64,000 nt of DNA from assembly GCF_003390845.1 (NCBI RefSeq), contig NZ_QMEK01000003.1, positions 1 to 64,000 of the forward strand, in the 5' to 3' direction. Every line of letters starts with the position of its first letter. Positions within the stretch are counted from its first letter, which is position 1. The position numbers and the translations under genes are program-made. The notes beneath the pieces were generated by a model. That model searched no databases. It was not told the DNA's origin and saw only the letters and a program-made list of their open reading frames with translations. The stretch is from Tropicimonas sp. IMCC34043. Lineage in GTDB: Bacteria > Pseudomonadota > Alphaproteobacteria > Rhodobacterales > Rhodobacteraceae. This document shows, one piece after another, positions 9,357 to 17,272 of the stretch.

Positions 9357-9469
9357 TCGTGCGGGCGGCCCTGTGCCGCCCCGATGATCCGGGGATGCCG
9401 TCCTTCCGGCGGCTCCACCAGGATCGAACCAACAAAGGGCGCCTCGCGCCGTGATAAAGGGAATGCCGT

Positions 9470-10051
9470 ATGGCAGAACGTGACAACCGCCGGGGCAACC
9501 GCCGCGACCGCGAGGAAACCCCGGAATTTGCAGATCGTCTCGTCGCGATCAACCGGGTCAGCAAGACCGTCAAGGGCGGCAAGCGGTTCGGCTTTGCCGC
9601 GCTCGTCGTCGTGGGCGACCAGAAGGGCCGCGTCGGCTTTGGCAAGGGCAAGGCCAAGGAGGTCCCCGAGGCCATCCGCAAGGCCACCGAGCAAGCCAAG
9701 CGTCAGATGATCCGCGTGCCGCTGCGCGAGGGTCGGACGCTGCACCATGACATCGAGGGCCGCCATGGCGCGGGCCGCGTCGTGATGCGCTCGGCTCCGC
9801 AAGGTACCGGCATCATCGCCGGTGGTCCGATGCGTGCCGTGTTCGAAATGCTGGGGCTCAGCGATGTCGTCGCCAAGTCGATCGGCACCCAGAACCCCTA
9901 CAACATGATTCGCGCCACGATCGACGGCCTGAAGCAGGAAACCAGCCCCCGTATGGTCGCGCAGCGTCGCGGCAAGAAAGTGGCCGACATCCTGCGTCGC
10001 GGCGATGAAGCCCCTGCTGCCGAGGCTCCGGCCGACGCGGTCGAAGCGTAA
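9470..10051 (+). CDS. rpsE: 30S ribosomal protein S5
   Basis: A 193-residue S5, involved in decoding accuracy and mRNA unwinding. It has a charged N-terminal extension, then the double-stranded-RNA-binding-like domain with [17 protein letters not shown] and [15 protein letters not shown], and the C-terminal [18 protein letters not shown] block. An acidic/Ala tail (about 20 residues) follows the core, longer than in E. coli (167 residues) but common in alphaproteobacteria. rpmD begins 12 bp downstream. Confidence 0.98.
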   Translation: MAERDNRRGNRRDREETPEFADRLVAINRVSKTVKGGKRFGFAALVVVGDQKGRVGFGKGKAKEVPEAIRKATEQAKRQMIRVPLREGRTLHHDIEGRHGAGRVVMRSAPQGTGIIAGGPMRAVFEMLGLSDVVAKSIGTQNPYNMIRATIDGLKQETSPRMVAQRRGKKVADILRRGDEAPAAEAPADAVEA

Positions 10052-10063
10052 GGAGTAGGACAC

Positions 10064-10252
10064 ATGGCAAAAACCATCGTCGTCAAGCAGATCGGGTCTC
10101 CGATCCGCCGTCCGGCCAAACAGCGCCAGGTCCTCGTCGGTCTTGGTCTGAACAAGATGCACAAGACCCGCGAACTTGAGGACACCCCCTCGATCCGCGG
10201 CATGGTCAACAAGATCCCGCATCTCGTGACAATCATCGAAGAACGCGGCTGA
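10064..10252 (+). CDS. rpmD: 50S ribosomal protein L30
   Basis: A 62-residue L30 with [34 protein letters not shown] and the [11 protein letters not shown] end. It is the last ribosomal gene of this cluster: a strong terminator begins 25 bp after the stop, and rplO-secY, which usually follow, are absent from the window. Confidence 0.97.
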   Translation: MAKTIVVKQIGSPIRRPAKQRQVLVGLGLNKMHKTRELEDTPSIRGMVNKIPHLVTIIEERG

Positions 10253-10277
10253 TCCAGTCGGTCAGGAAATTATGAAG

Positions 10278-10304
10278 CGCCCCGGTTCTCCGGGGCGTTT
10301 TTTT
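10278..10304 (+). terminator. Strong intrinsic terminator closing the S10/spc cluster
   Basis: A perfect 8-bp stem CGCCCCGG/CCGGGGCG (10278-10285 with 10290-10297), a TTCT loop and seven consecutive T residues. This is one of the two best intrinsic terminators in the window, with the one after rpoC. Confidence 0.92.
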
Positions 10305-10488
10305 GTGTCTCCCTGTCTCCCTGTCTCGTTGGCGAGGTGCCTCGCCCCACAGGGCCTTTGTCCGATAGGGCGGGCGGCGTTTCCGTGGTAATTTACGTTA
10401 CGGAATCCTTCGGCCGACCGAAGGGCCGTTGCCGTACCCGGACACGCCAATCCTAGGGCTGCGCGGGTGGCTACAGGGGGGGGACACC

Positions 10489-10935
10489 ATGAATTTCGTC
10501 AAGGCTGCAGCGGGCGCGATCTGCGTGGCGGCATTGCCGTTTGGGGCGGCATTGGCCGACAGCGCGGCCGAGGTCGAAGCCGCCATCGCAGGCTGGCAGG
10601 AAATGTTCAACGCCGGAGACGGACAGGCTGCGGCGAATGCCGTTTTCGCCGAGGATGCCCGGTTGTTGCCGCCGGGCGCCCCGATGGTCGAAGGGCGCGC
10701 GGCAATAGCCGACTTCTGGCAGACGGTGATGGATTCCCCGGCACACTCGCTCGAGCTGGGGTTGATCTCGGTCGATGTGCTTGGGGACACCGCAATCGAA
10801 ACCGGGACCTGGTCGATCATGGTTCCAACCGATGGCGGCGAAAGCCGGATCGGCGGCAAGACCCTGGTGGTCTGGAAAAAGCAATCGGATGGCGTCTGGC
10901 GCATGAGCCAGGACATGTGGAACGACACGCCCTGA
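10489..10935 (+). CDS. Secreted NTF2-like (DUF4440/SnoaL type) protein
   Basis: A 148-residue protein with a predicted signal peptide (about residues 1-23, ending ALA-D) and a single NTF2-like domain. The N-terminal helix AAIAGWQEMFNAGDGQAAANAVFAEDARLLPPGAPMVEG and the late TLVVWKKQSDGVWRMSQDMWN strand follow the SgcJ/EcaC/DUF4440 pattern. Such domains form small cone-shaped dimers with a ligand pocket, and function cannot be read from the sequence. The ATG at 10489 follows a GGGGGGGAC stretch and starts the signal peptide cleanly. It is convergent with the DMT gene and stands alone between two larger operons. Confidence 0.8.
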   Translation: MNFVKAAAGAICVAALPFGAALADSAAEVEAAIAGWQEMFNAGDGQAAANAVFAEDARLLPPGAPMVEGRAAIADFWQTVMDSPAHSLELGLISVDVLGDTAIETGTWSIMVPTDGGESRIGGKTLVVWKKQSDGVWRMSQDMWNDTP

Positions 10936-10964
10936 GGAGGGCGCTCGGTGCCCGCGGCGGCGTC

Positions 10965-11408
10965 TTAGCGGAAGGTCACCAGCCAGACGCCGCCGACCAC
11001 CATCGCGGCTCCCAGCAGTTTGGCAGCGGTCAGCTCCATCGCCGGGGCGCCGAACAGGCCGAGCTGGCTGAACACCATCGCGGCAAGGATCTGACCCGCC
11101 ACCATCAACACGAAAAAGCCACCGATGCCGATCCGCGGCACCAGAAAGGCCGAGCCGAGGATCATGACCGCGCTCATCGCCCCCGAGGTCAGAAGCCAGG
11201 GCGAAAGCCCCGGGATCTTCGCGAAATCGGGGGCACGGCTGCCGGTGGCGAGGGCAAGTGCGACCGAGGTCAGCAATCCGACCGCATAGAAGACTACGTT
11301 GGCGAGAGGTCCCGAGCCAAGGATCTGGGCGCTGCGCGAGATCATCGGCAGATAGACCGACATCATGGCGCCCATCGCCATGGCAAGGAAGATCAGCGGC
11401 AGGGACAT
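10965..11408 (-). CDS. DMT-superfamily small transporter (DUF606/YdcZ type)
   Basis: A very hydrophobic 147-residue protein with four to five predicted membrane helices and Gly/Ala-rich helix faces, matching half-size DMT proteins of the DUF606 (YdcZ) family, which probably work as dimers. The start at 11408 (MSLPLIF) is preferred because an earlier in-frame start would add a polar segment ahead of the first helix. It is the last gene of the long minus-strand pyrimidine block, 94 bp after the binding-protein gene, and may be independently expressed. The substrate is unknown; export of a catabolic end product is only a guess. Confidence 0.75.
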   Translation of the reverse strand: MSLPLIFLAMAMGAMMSVYLPMISRSAQILGSGPLANVVFYAVGLLTSVALALATGSRAPDFAKIPGLSPWLLTSGAMSAVMILGSAFLVPRIGIGGFFVLMVAGQILAAMVFSQLGLFGAPAMELTAAKLLGAAMVVGGVWLVTFR

Positions 11409-11502
11409 TGCGGACTCCGTTGGCCGCGCCGGCGAGGGCAGGGCGCAATGTCGGACGGCGCACATGGCGTGCGCCGTCCTTCGCGTGCGTGCAGGCCGCG
11501 GC

Positions 11503-12498
11503 TCAGTTCAGCGCCTTGTCGGTGATCTCGAGCGTATAGGCGCCCTCGGGCTCTTTGGTGATGACCGGGTCCGAGCCACCGCTCAGGAGCGTTTCGACGG
11601 TCCGCTGATAGTCGGCCGGGTCGAGCGCGCCGTTCGAGCCGGCAGTCAGCTTGGCAACCTCGCTCATCATCTGCTTCTGGTGATGCTCGGTCTGGGCGCC
11701 GGTCTCGTCATAATCGAGCACGATCATCGCGGCGTCGTCCGGGTTTGCCTCGGCCCATTTCCAGCCCTTCATCGAGGCGCGGACAAAGCGCACCATCTCG
11801 TCGACAAAGGCCGGGTCCTTCAGGTTGTCTTCCATCACGTACATGCCGTCTTCCAGCGTCGCGACGCCCATGTCCTCGTACTTGAAGGTGATCAGCTCGT
11901 CGGGGGAAACGCCCGCGTCGATCACCTGCCAGTATTCGTTATAGGTCATGGTGCTGATGCAGTCGGCCTGGCGCTGCAGCAGCGGGTCGACGTTGAAGCC
12001 CTGTTTCAGCACCGTCACGCCGCCATCGCTGCCGTCGGTCGGGATGCCAAGCTTGCTCATCCAGCTGAGGAACGGGTATTCGTTGCCGAAGAACCAGACG
12101 CCGATGGTCTTGCCGCGCAGATCCTCGGGCTTGGTGATCCCGGTGTCTTTCCAGCAGGTCAGCATCATCCCCGAGGACTTGTAGGGCTGTGCAATGTTGA
12201 CGATGGGCAGGCCCTTTTCGCGCGAGGCGAGCGCCGAGGGCAGCCAGTCCAGCACCACATCGGCGCCGCCGCCGGCGATGACCTGCGCGGGTGCAATGTC
12301 GGGACCGCCCGGTTTGATCGTGACATCGAGGCCTTCGTCCTCATAGAACCCCTTGTCGAGCGCCACATAATAGCCTGCGAACTGGGCCTGGGTCACCCAT
12401 TTGAGCTGCAGCGTGACCGCGTCGCCGGCACTGGCCGAGGTTGCGACCACGGTCGAAAGGGCAAGCGCCGAGGCGGCGCCGAACAGGAACGTCTTCAT
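11503..12498 (-). CDS. ABC transporter substrate-binding protein (NMT1/THI5-like)
   Basis: A 331-residue periplasmic binding protein. The start at 12498 follows a GGAGG site and gives a classic signal peptide (residues 1-24, cleavage after SASA). The mature part begins LQLKWVTQAQFAGYYVALDKGFYEDEGL, the hallmark of the NMT1/THI5 family that binds pyrimidine precursors, riboflavin or related heterocycles. GGGADVVLDWLPSALASREKG forms the first lobe-binding loop. It lies at the end of the permease-ATPase series and next to pyrimidine-degradation enzymes, so a pyrimidine or related heterocycle is the most likely ligand. That is inferred from context. Confidence 0.88.
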   Translation of the reverse strand: MKTFLFGAASALALSTVVATSASAGDAVTLQLKWVTQAQFAGYYVALDKGFYEDEGLDVTIKPGGPDIAPAQVIAGGGADVVLDWLPSALASREKGLPIVNIAQPYKSSGMMLTCWKDTGITKPEDLRGKTIGVWFFGNEYPFLSWMSKLGIPTDGSDGGVTVLKQGFNVDPLLQRQADCISTMTYNEYWQVIDAGVSPDELITFKYEDMGVATLEDGMYVMEDNLKDPAFVDEMVRFVRASMKGWKWAEANPDDAAMIVLDYDETGAQTEHHQKQMMSEVAKLTAGSNGALDPADYQRTVETLLSGGSDPVITKEPEGAYTLEITDKALN

Positions 12499-12546
12499 GG
12501 TAATACCTCCGTGGTGTGGATTTGAGTTTTTGTTTTCGCGCATGGA

Positions 12547-13401
12547 TCAGCGCCCCCGACGTTGCGAGGGGTGCCAGAAGGTGACGTGCCGCTCGATCAC
12601 AGCGACAAATCCGTAGAAGGCCGACCCGGCAATGGCGGCCACGAGGATCTCGGCCCAGACCATGTCGAGCGACAGCCGCCCGACCTCGGTCGAGATCCGA
12701 AATCCCATGCCGCGGATCGGCGAGCCGAAGAATTCGGCCACGATGGCGCCGATCAGCGCCAGCGTCGTTGCAACCTTGAGCCCGTTGAAGATGAAGGGCA
12801 TGGCGGCCGGCAGCCTCAGCTTCAGCAGCGACTGCCAATAGCTTGCGGCATAGGTGTGCATCAGGTCGCGCTGCATCCGGTCGGTGGCGCGCAGTCCCTC
12901 GACCGTGTTCACGAGGATCGGGAAGAACACCATCACGACCACGACGGCGGCTTTCGACTGCCAGTCAAAGCCGAACCACATCACAAGGATCGGGGCGACG
13001 CCGATGATCGGCAGGGCGGCCATGAAGTTGCCGACCGGCAGCAGCCCGCGGCGCAGGAAATCGCTGCGGTCGACCAGCAGCGCGACCACGAAGGCCGCAG
13101 CCGCCCCCATGACATAGCCGCTCAGCGCCCCCTTCACGAAGGTCTGGATGAAGTCCTGACGCAGGATCGACGTGCTGGCCAGAAACCGTTCCCAGATCGC
13201 CGTCGGTGCGGGCAGGATCACGCCCGGCACGTTCAGCCCGCGCACCAGCCCCTCCCAGAACACCAGAAGCGAGATCCCGAACAGCGTCGGCACCAGCAGC
13301 CGGGTGATCGCCTGATCGCGGCCCTCGCCATTGGCCATGGCAACGTTCAGCAGCGTGGCGAAGATCAGGAAGGCGATGGACCAGCCAAAGATATGATTCA
13401 T
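12547..13401 (-). CDS. ABC transporter permease (SsuC/ThiX type)
   Basis: A 284-residue inner-membrane permease of the binding-protein-dependent type, with about six membrane helices. The cytoplasmic coupling segment HTYAASYWQSLLKLRLPAAMPFIFNGLKVATTLALIGAIVAEFF corresponds to the EAA loop that docks the ATPase. Its start (ATG at 13401) overlaps the stop of the preceding permease gene by 4 bp. With its partner it would form a heterodimeric channel. A 48-bp gap with a fresh ribosome-binding site separates it from the binding-protein gene. Confidence 0.88.
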   Translation of the reverse strand: MNHIFGWSIAFLIFATLLNVAMANGEGRDQAITRLLVPTLFGISLLVFWEGLVRGLNVPGVILPAPTAIWERFLASTSILRQDFIQTFVKGALSGYVMGAAAAFVVALLVDRSDFLRRGLLPVGNFMAALPIIGVAPILVMWFGFDWQSKAAVVVVMVFFPILVNTVEGLRATDRMQRDLMHTYAASYWQSLLKLRLPAAMPFIFNGLKVATTLALIGAIVAEFFGSPIRGMGFRISTEVGRLSLDMVWAEILVAAIAGSAFYGFVAVIERHVTFWHPSQRRGR

Positions 13402-14402
13402 TGGCTCATTCCCATCCGCTTCAGCGTGACGGTCTGCAGCGCCCCGATGATCCCGACCAGCACCGCCGCCAGCAGGGCGGCCGCAAACAGCGCCGACCAG
13501 ATCTGCACGGTCTGGCCATAATAGCTGCCGGCGAGCAGCCGCGCGCCAAGGCCGCGGACCGCACCCGTCGGCATCTCGCCGACGATGGCACCAACCAGCG
13601 CCGCCGCCATGCCGATCTTCATCGAGGTGAAGAAATAGGGCATCGAGGAGGGCCAGCGCAGCTTCCAGAACGTCTGCGCGCGGCTGGCGCCATAGGTGTG
13701 CAACAGATCAAGCTGCATCGCGTCGGGGCTGCGCAGCCCCTTCACCATCCCGACCGTGACCGGGAAAAAGCACAGATAGGCCGAGATCAGCGCCTTGGGC
13801 AGCAGCCCTGTGACACCGATCGAATTCAGCACCACGATGATCATCGGCGCGATGGCGAGGATCGGAATGGTCTGGCTGGCAATCGCCCAGGGCATGATCG
13901 CCATGTTCATCACCCGGCTGTGCACGATCCCGACCGCCAGCGCGATGCCCCCGACGGTCCCGATGGCAAAGCCCAGGACCGTGGCGCTGAGCGTCACCCA
14001 GGCGTGATAGAGCAGGCTGCGCTTGGAAAGCCCCTTGCCCTCCAGCACCATCGCCCCGGTGGTCGCCCACAGCTCGCGCCACACCTGATCGGGTCCCGGC
14101 AGCCGCGGACGGTCCTGGCGCAGGGTATCGGCGATATAGGCGGGGTTCTTCAGTACCAGCCCGATGGCATTGGCATCGCGCCGCTCGATGGCATTTGGCG
14201 GATCGACGACCGCACCGGCGCGTTCCGCCTGCGTCAGCGACTCGCGGATGTTCATCGGCACGAGCGCCGTGTACCACAGCGCCGCAATCGCGGCGAGAAC
14301 CACAAAAACCGGCACCACGCTGCGCAGAATCGGCAGCATCCGCGAGCCGGCGGGCGTCGGGTGACGCGCAGGCGCCGCGTCCGGTCTGAGCTCACTCGTC
14401 AT
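13398..14402 (-). CDS. ABC transporter permease, larger subunit
   Basis: A 334-residue permease. ATG 14402 is chosen because AGGA lies seven bases upstream; an alternative ATG is at 14408. One N-terminal membrane helix (about residues 20-40) is followed by a periplasmic stretch of roughly 80 residues and then the usual six-helix permease core. The coupling loop reads HTYGASRAQTFWKLRWPSSMPYFFTSMKIGMAAALVGAIVGEM. It overlaps the ATPase gene by 11 bp and the second permease by 4 bp. The extra periplasmic segment distinguishes it from SsuC and may contact the binding protein. Confidence 0.87.
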   Translation of the reverse strand: MTSELRPDAAPARHPTPAGSRMLPILRSVVPVFVVLAAIAALWYTALVPMNIRESLTQAERAGAVVDPPNAIERRDANAIGLVLKNPAYIADTLRQDRPRLPGPDQVWRELWATTGAMVLEGKGLSKRSLLYHAWVTLSATVLGFAIGTVGGIALAVGIVHSRVMNMAIMPWAIASQTIPILAIAPMIIVVLNSIGVTGLLPKALISAYLCFFPVTVGMVKGLRSPDAMQLDLLHTYGASRAQTFWKLRWPSSMPYFFTSMKIGMAAALVGAIVGEMPTGAVRGLGARLLAGSYYGQTVQIWSALFAAALLAAVLVGIIGALQTVTLKRMGMSQ

Positions 14403-15228
14403 AAGCATGTCCTGCGCGCAGCCCTTCGCGCACCCTATGGGCAATGGCGAGGAACTCGGGCGTGTCGCGGATTTCGAGCGGGCGTTCGCGGGGCAGGGTG
14501 CTTTCGATCACGTCGGTGATCCGCCCCGGCCGCGGCGACATCACCACGATCCGGGTCGAAAGATAGACCGCTTCCGGGATCGAGTGGGTGACGAAACCGA
14601 TGGTCTTGCCGGTCCGCGCCCAAAGCGCAAGCAATTGCTCGTTCAGATGGTCGCGCACGATCTCGTCGAGCGCACCGAAGGGTTCGTCCATCAGCAGGAT
14701 ATCGGCGTCGAAGGCAAGCGCCCGCGCGATCGAGGCGCGCTGCTGCATGCCGCCCGACAACTGCCAGGGAAACTTGTTGCCGAACCCCTCCAGATCGACC
14801 AGCTTCAGCACCCGTTCGACCTGCCGTTCCTGATCGTCCTTCGAATAGCCCATGATCTCGAGCGGCAGCTTGATGTTCTTGGCAATCGTCCGCCAGGGAT
14901 AGAGCCCGGCGGCCTGAAACACATAGCCATAGGCCCGCGCACGGCGGGCCTCGTCCGGGGTCATGCCGTTGACGGTGATCTCGCCGCCCGTCGGATGCTC
15001 AAGCGCCCCGACGACCCGCAGGAACGTGGTCTTGCCGCAGCCCGAGGGGCCGATGAAGCTGACAAAATCGCCGCGGTTGACGGTGAGGTTCACGTCGCGC
15101 AGCGCAAGGACAGGGCCGTCGTTTGTCTGGAACGTCAGGTCGAGCTTGCGCGCCGCGATGACGATGGGAGAGGCGGTCTCTGCACGCGCTGCCGCCACGG
15201 GGCTATCCGTTTTCATTCTGGGGTCCAT
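14392..15228 (-). CDS. ABC transporter ATP-binding protein (SsuB/ThiZ/TauB type)
   Basis: A 278-residue nucleotide-binding subunit with a complete set of motifs: Walker A GPSGCGKTT (60-68), Q-loop in YVFQAAGLYPW, signature LSGGMQQR (157-164), Walker B ILLMDEP (177-183) and the switch histidine in VTHSIPEA. The Q-loop and D-loop sequences place it in the nitrate/sulfonate/taurine/pyrimidine importer class. It energises import through the two permeases encoded immediately downstream. The start at 15228 overlaps the VOC gene by 26 bp; an internal Met at 15216 is also possible. Confidence 0.92.
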   Translation of the reverse strand: MDPRMKTDSPVAAARAETASPIVIAARKLDLTFQTNDGPVLALRDVNLTVNRGDFVSFIGPSGCGKTTFLRVVGALEHPTGGEITVNGMTPDEARRARAYGYVFQAAGLYPWRTIAKNIKLPLEIMGYSKDDQERQVERVLKLVDLEGFGNKFPWQLSGGMQQRASIARALAFDADILLMDEPFGALDEIVRDHLNEQLLALWARTGKTIGFVTHSIPEAVYLSTRIVVMSPRPGRITDVIESTLPRERPLEIRDTPEFLAIAHRVREGLRAGHAYDE

Positions 15229-15712
15229 CGTTCAGATCCTGGCTGGTCGGAGCCCGTTCGGCAACGGAGGAGTGGCTCGCATTCGTGCCGCCCCACAGCC
15301 GGGGCTCCGCGAACTCGATGCTGTTGCCGGCCGGGTCGCGAACATAGACCGACCTTGCCCCGTTCGGCCAGGCGAAGTCCGCCTCGATCGGCACGGACGC
15401 GGCCTCGAGCCTGTCGCGCATGCGCGACAGGCCTTCGGCGTCCATCGCAAAACAGATATGCCCCGCGCCCGTTGCCCCGTGCGTCGGTACAGGAAGCGCG
15501 CCCTCCGCCGGCGGGACGCGCGTCGCTGCGGCCACGAAGACCAGGACGATGCCCGCCCCGCACCGGAAGAACACGTGTCGGCCATCGACCCGGACGATGC
15601 GCGCCAGCCCGAGCACACCGCCATAGAACGCTTCTGCCGCGTCCAGATCGTCGACATAGACGGCAGATTCGAGCACACCCGAGACGGCGGGGACCGCGCT
15701 CACCCCGCTCAC
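15203..15712 (-). CDS. VOC-superfamily (glyoxalase-like) protein
   Basis: A 169-residue protein with two beta-alpha-beta-beta-beta modules typical of the vicinal oxygen chelate fold. The first is ESAVYVDDLDAAEAFYGGVLGL with VFFRCGAGIVLVF, the second GAGHICFAMDAEG through to RSVYVRDPAGNSIEFAEPRLWG. The conserved DPAGNSIEFAEP end and the H in GHICF are the usual metal-site elements. Members include glyoxalases, dioxygenases and epimerases, so the reaction cannot be assigned. It overlaps dihydropyrimidinase by 4 bp (ATGA) and the ATPase gene by 26 bp, so it is firmly inside the operon. A role in handling a reactive aldehyde from pyrimidine breakdown is speculative. Confidence 0.85.
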   Translation of the reverse strand: MSGVSAVPAVSGVLESAVYVDDLDAAEAFYGGVLGLARIVRVDGRHVFFRCGAGIVLVFVAAATRVPPAEGALPVPTHGATGAGHICFAMDAEGLSRMRDRLEAASVPIEADFAWPNGARSVYVRDPAGNSIEFAEPRLWGGTNASHSSVAERAPTSQDLNDGPQNENG

Positions 15713-17160
15713 ACCCCGCTCGCCGGAATACCGGCGCGCATCACGGGCCGCGGCGCGCTCAGCGCCTTCCAGGTCGACAGCGCCTTGTTGACCGACCCGC
15801 TGGGCGCGCGGGCGACGAACTCGCCGTTGCCTTCCGTCGAGGTGATCTTGCCGTCGTTGAACGACACCCGGCCGCGGCTCAGCGTATAGCGCGGCAGGCC
15901 CTTCACCTCCTTGCCTTCGAAGACGTTGTAGTCGATCGCCGACTGCTGGTCGTTGGCCGAGATCGTCTTGGTCTTCTCCGGGTCCCAGACCACCAGGTCT
16001 GCGTCCGCGCCGACCAGCACCGCGCCCTTCTTCGGATAGCAGTTCAGGATCTTGGCGATATTGGTCGAGGTGACGGCGACGAATTCGTTCGGCGTCAGCC
16101 GCCCGGTATTGACGCCATAGGTCCAGAGCATCGGCATCCGGTCCTCGAGCCCGCCGGTTCCGTTCGGGATCTTGGTGAAATCGCCGACGCCATAACGTTT
16201 CTGCTCGGTGGTAAAGGCGCAGTGGTCGGTCGCGACGCAGGACAGCGAGCCCGACTGCAACCCGGCCCAGAGGCTGTCCTGATGCTTCTTGTTGCGGAAC
16301 GGCGGGCTCATCACCCGGCGCGCGGCATGGTCCCAGTCCTTGTCGAAGTACTCGCCTTCATCGAGCGTCAGGTGTTGGATCAGCGGCTCGCCCCAGACCC
16401 GCTTGCCCGCCATCCGCGCCCGCCGGATCGCCTCGTGGCTCTCCTCGCAGGAGGTATGCACGACATAGAGCGGCACGCCCGCCATGTCGGCGATCATGAT
16501 GGCACGATTGGTTGCCTCGCCCTCGACCTGCGGCGGGCGCGAATAGGCATGCGCCTCGGGCCCGGTGTTGCCCTCGGCCAGCAACCGCGCCGACAGTTCT
16601 GCCACCACGTCGCCGTTCTCGGCATGTACCAGCGGAATGGCGCCAAGCTCGGCACAGCGCTGGAAGCTCGCGAACATCTCGTCGTCGTTCACCATCAGGC
16701 TGCCCTTGTAGGCCATGAAATGCTTGAAGGTGGTGATGCCCTTGTCGACCACCTGCTGCATCTCGTCAAAGACCTGCTCGCTCCACCAGGTGATCGCCAT
16801 GTGATAGGAATAGTCGCAATGCGCCCGCGTCGACTTGTTGTGCCAGCGGTCGAGTGCCGACAGCAGCGATTGACCGGGATCGGGCAGGGCGAAATCGACA
16901 ACCATCGTGGTGCCGCCCGCAATCGCTGCCCGGGTGCCGGATTCGAAATCGTCGCTCGAATAGGTGCCCATGAAGGGCATCTCGAGGTGGGTATGCGGGT
17001 CGATCCCGCCCGGCATGACATAGCAGCCGGTGGCATCGAGCACCTCGTCTCCGACAAGCCCCGACCCGATGGACGCGATCTTGCCGCCCTCGATCAGCAC
17101 ATCCGCCTTGTAGGTCAGATCCGCGGTGACGATAGTGCCGTTCTTGATGAGCGTGGTCAT
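15709..17160 (-). CDS. hydA: Dihydropyrimidinase
   Basis: A 483-residue cyclic amidohydrolase that opens dihydrouracil or dihydrothymine to N-carbamoyl-beta-amino acids. All metal-site residues of the family are visible: His56 and His58 (HTHLEMP), the carboxylated lysine Lys152 (FMAYKG), His179 (VHAEN), His235 (VHTSC) and Asp312 (TDHC). Length and the NGTGGLEDRMPML motif match dihydropyrimidinases rather than dihydroorotases or allantoinases. Hydantoinase activity is an alternative within the same family. It follows the amidohydrolase gene after 112 bp containing a dispersed repeat, and overlaps the VOC gene by 4 bp. Confidence 0.95.
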   Translation of the reverse strand: MTTLIKNGTIVTADLTYKADVLIEGGKIASIGSGLVGDEVLDATGCYVMPGGIDPHTHLEMPFMGTYSSDDFESGTRAAIAGGTTMVVDFALPDPGQSLLSALDRWHNKSTRAHCDYSYHMAITWWSEQVFDEMQQVVDKGITTFKHFMAYKGSLMVNDDEMFASFQRCAELGAIPLVHAENGDVVAELSARLLAEGNTGPEAHAYSRPPQVEGEATNRAIMIADMAGVPLYVVHTSCEESHEAIRRARMAGKRVWGEPLIQHLTLDEGEYFDKDWDHAARRVMSPPFRNKKHQDSLWAGLQSGSLSCVATDHCAFTTEQKRYGVGDFTKIPNGTGGLEDRMPMLWTYGVNTGRLTPNEFVAVTSTNIAKILNCYPKKGAVLVGADADLVVWDPEKTKTISANDQQSAIDYNVFEGKEVKGLPRYTLSRGRVSFNDGKITSTEGNGEFVARAPSGSVNKALSTWKALSAPRPVMRAGIPASGV

Positions 17161-17202
17161 TCCTAGTCTCCCGTTCGGCCGGCCATCCCCTCACCCCGCT
17201 GC

Positions 17203-17254
17203 GGTTTCTTCTTGGCGAAAATACCTCGGGGGGAGCGGGGGGCAGCGCCCCCCG
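17203..17254 (-). repeat. Dispersed GC-rich intergenic repeat, copy A
   Basis: Read on the minus strand it starts GGGGGGCGCTGCCCCCC, then a C-run, then GAGGTATTTTCGCCAAGAAGAA. The same arrangement recurs at 35,246-35,310. It sits between hydA and the amidohydrolase gene. The 5' half can fold into a stable hairpin, so it may modulate expression within the operon. Confidence 0.7.
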
Positions 17255-17272
17255 TTGCCGGACCTTTGCGTT

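Noticed and set aside
14407-17166. 919-codon plus-strand open frame across the ABC ATPase, VOC and hydA genes
   Set aside because: It opposes three well-supported genes with catalytic motifs and has no protein signature.
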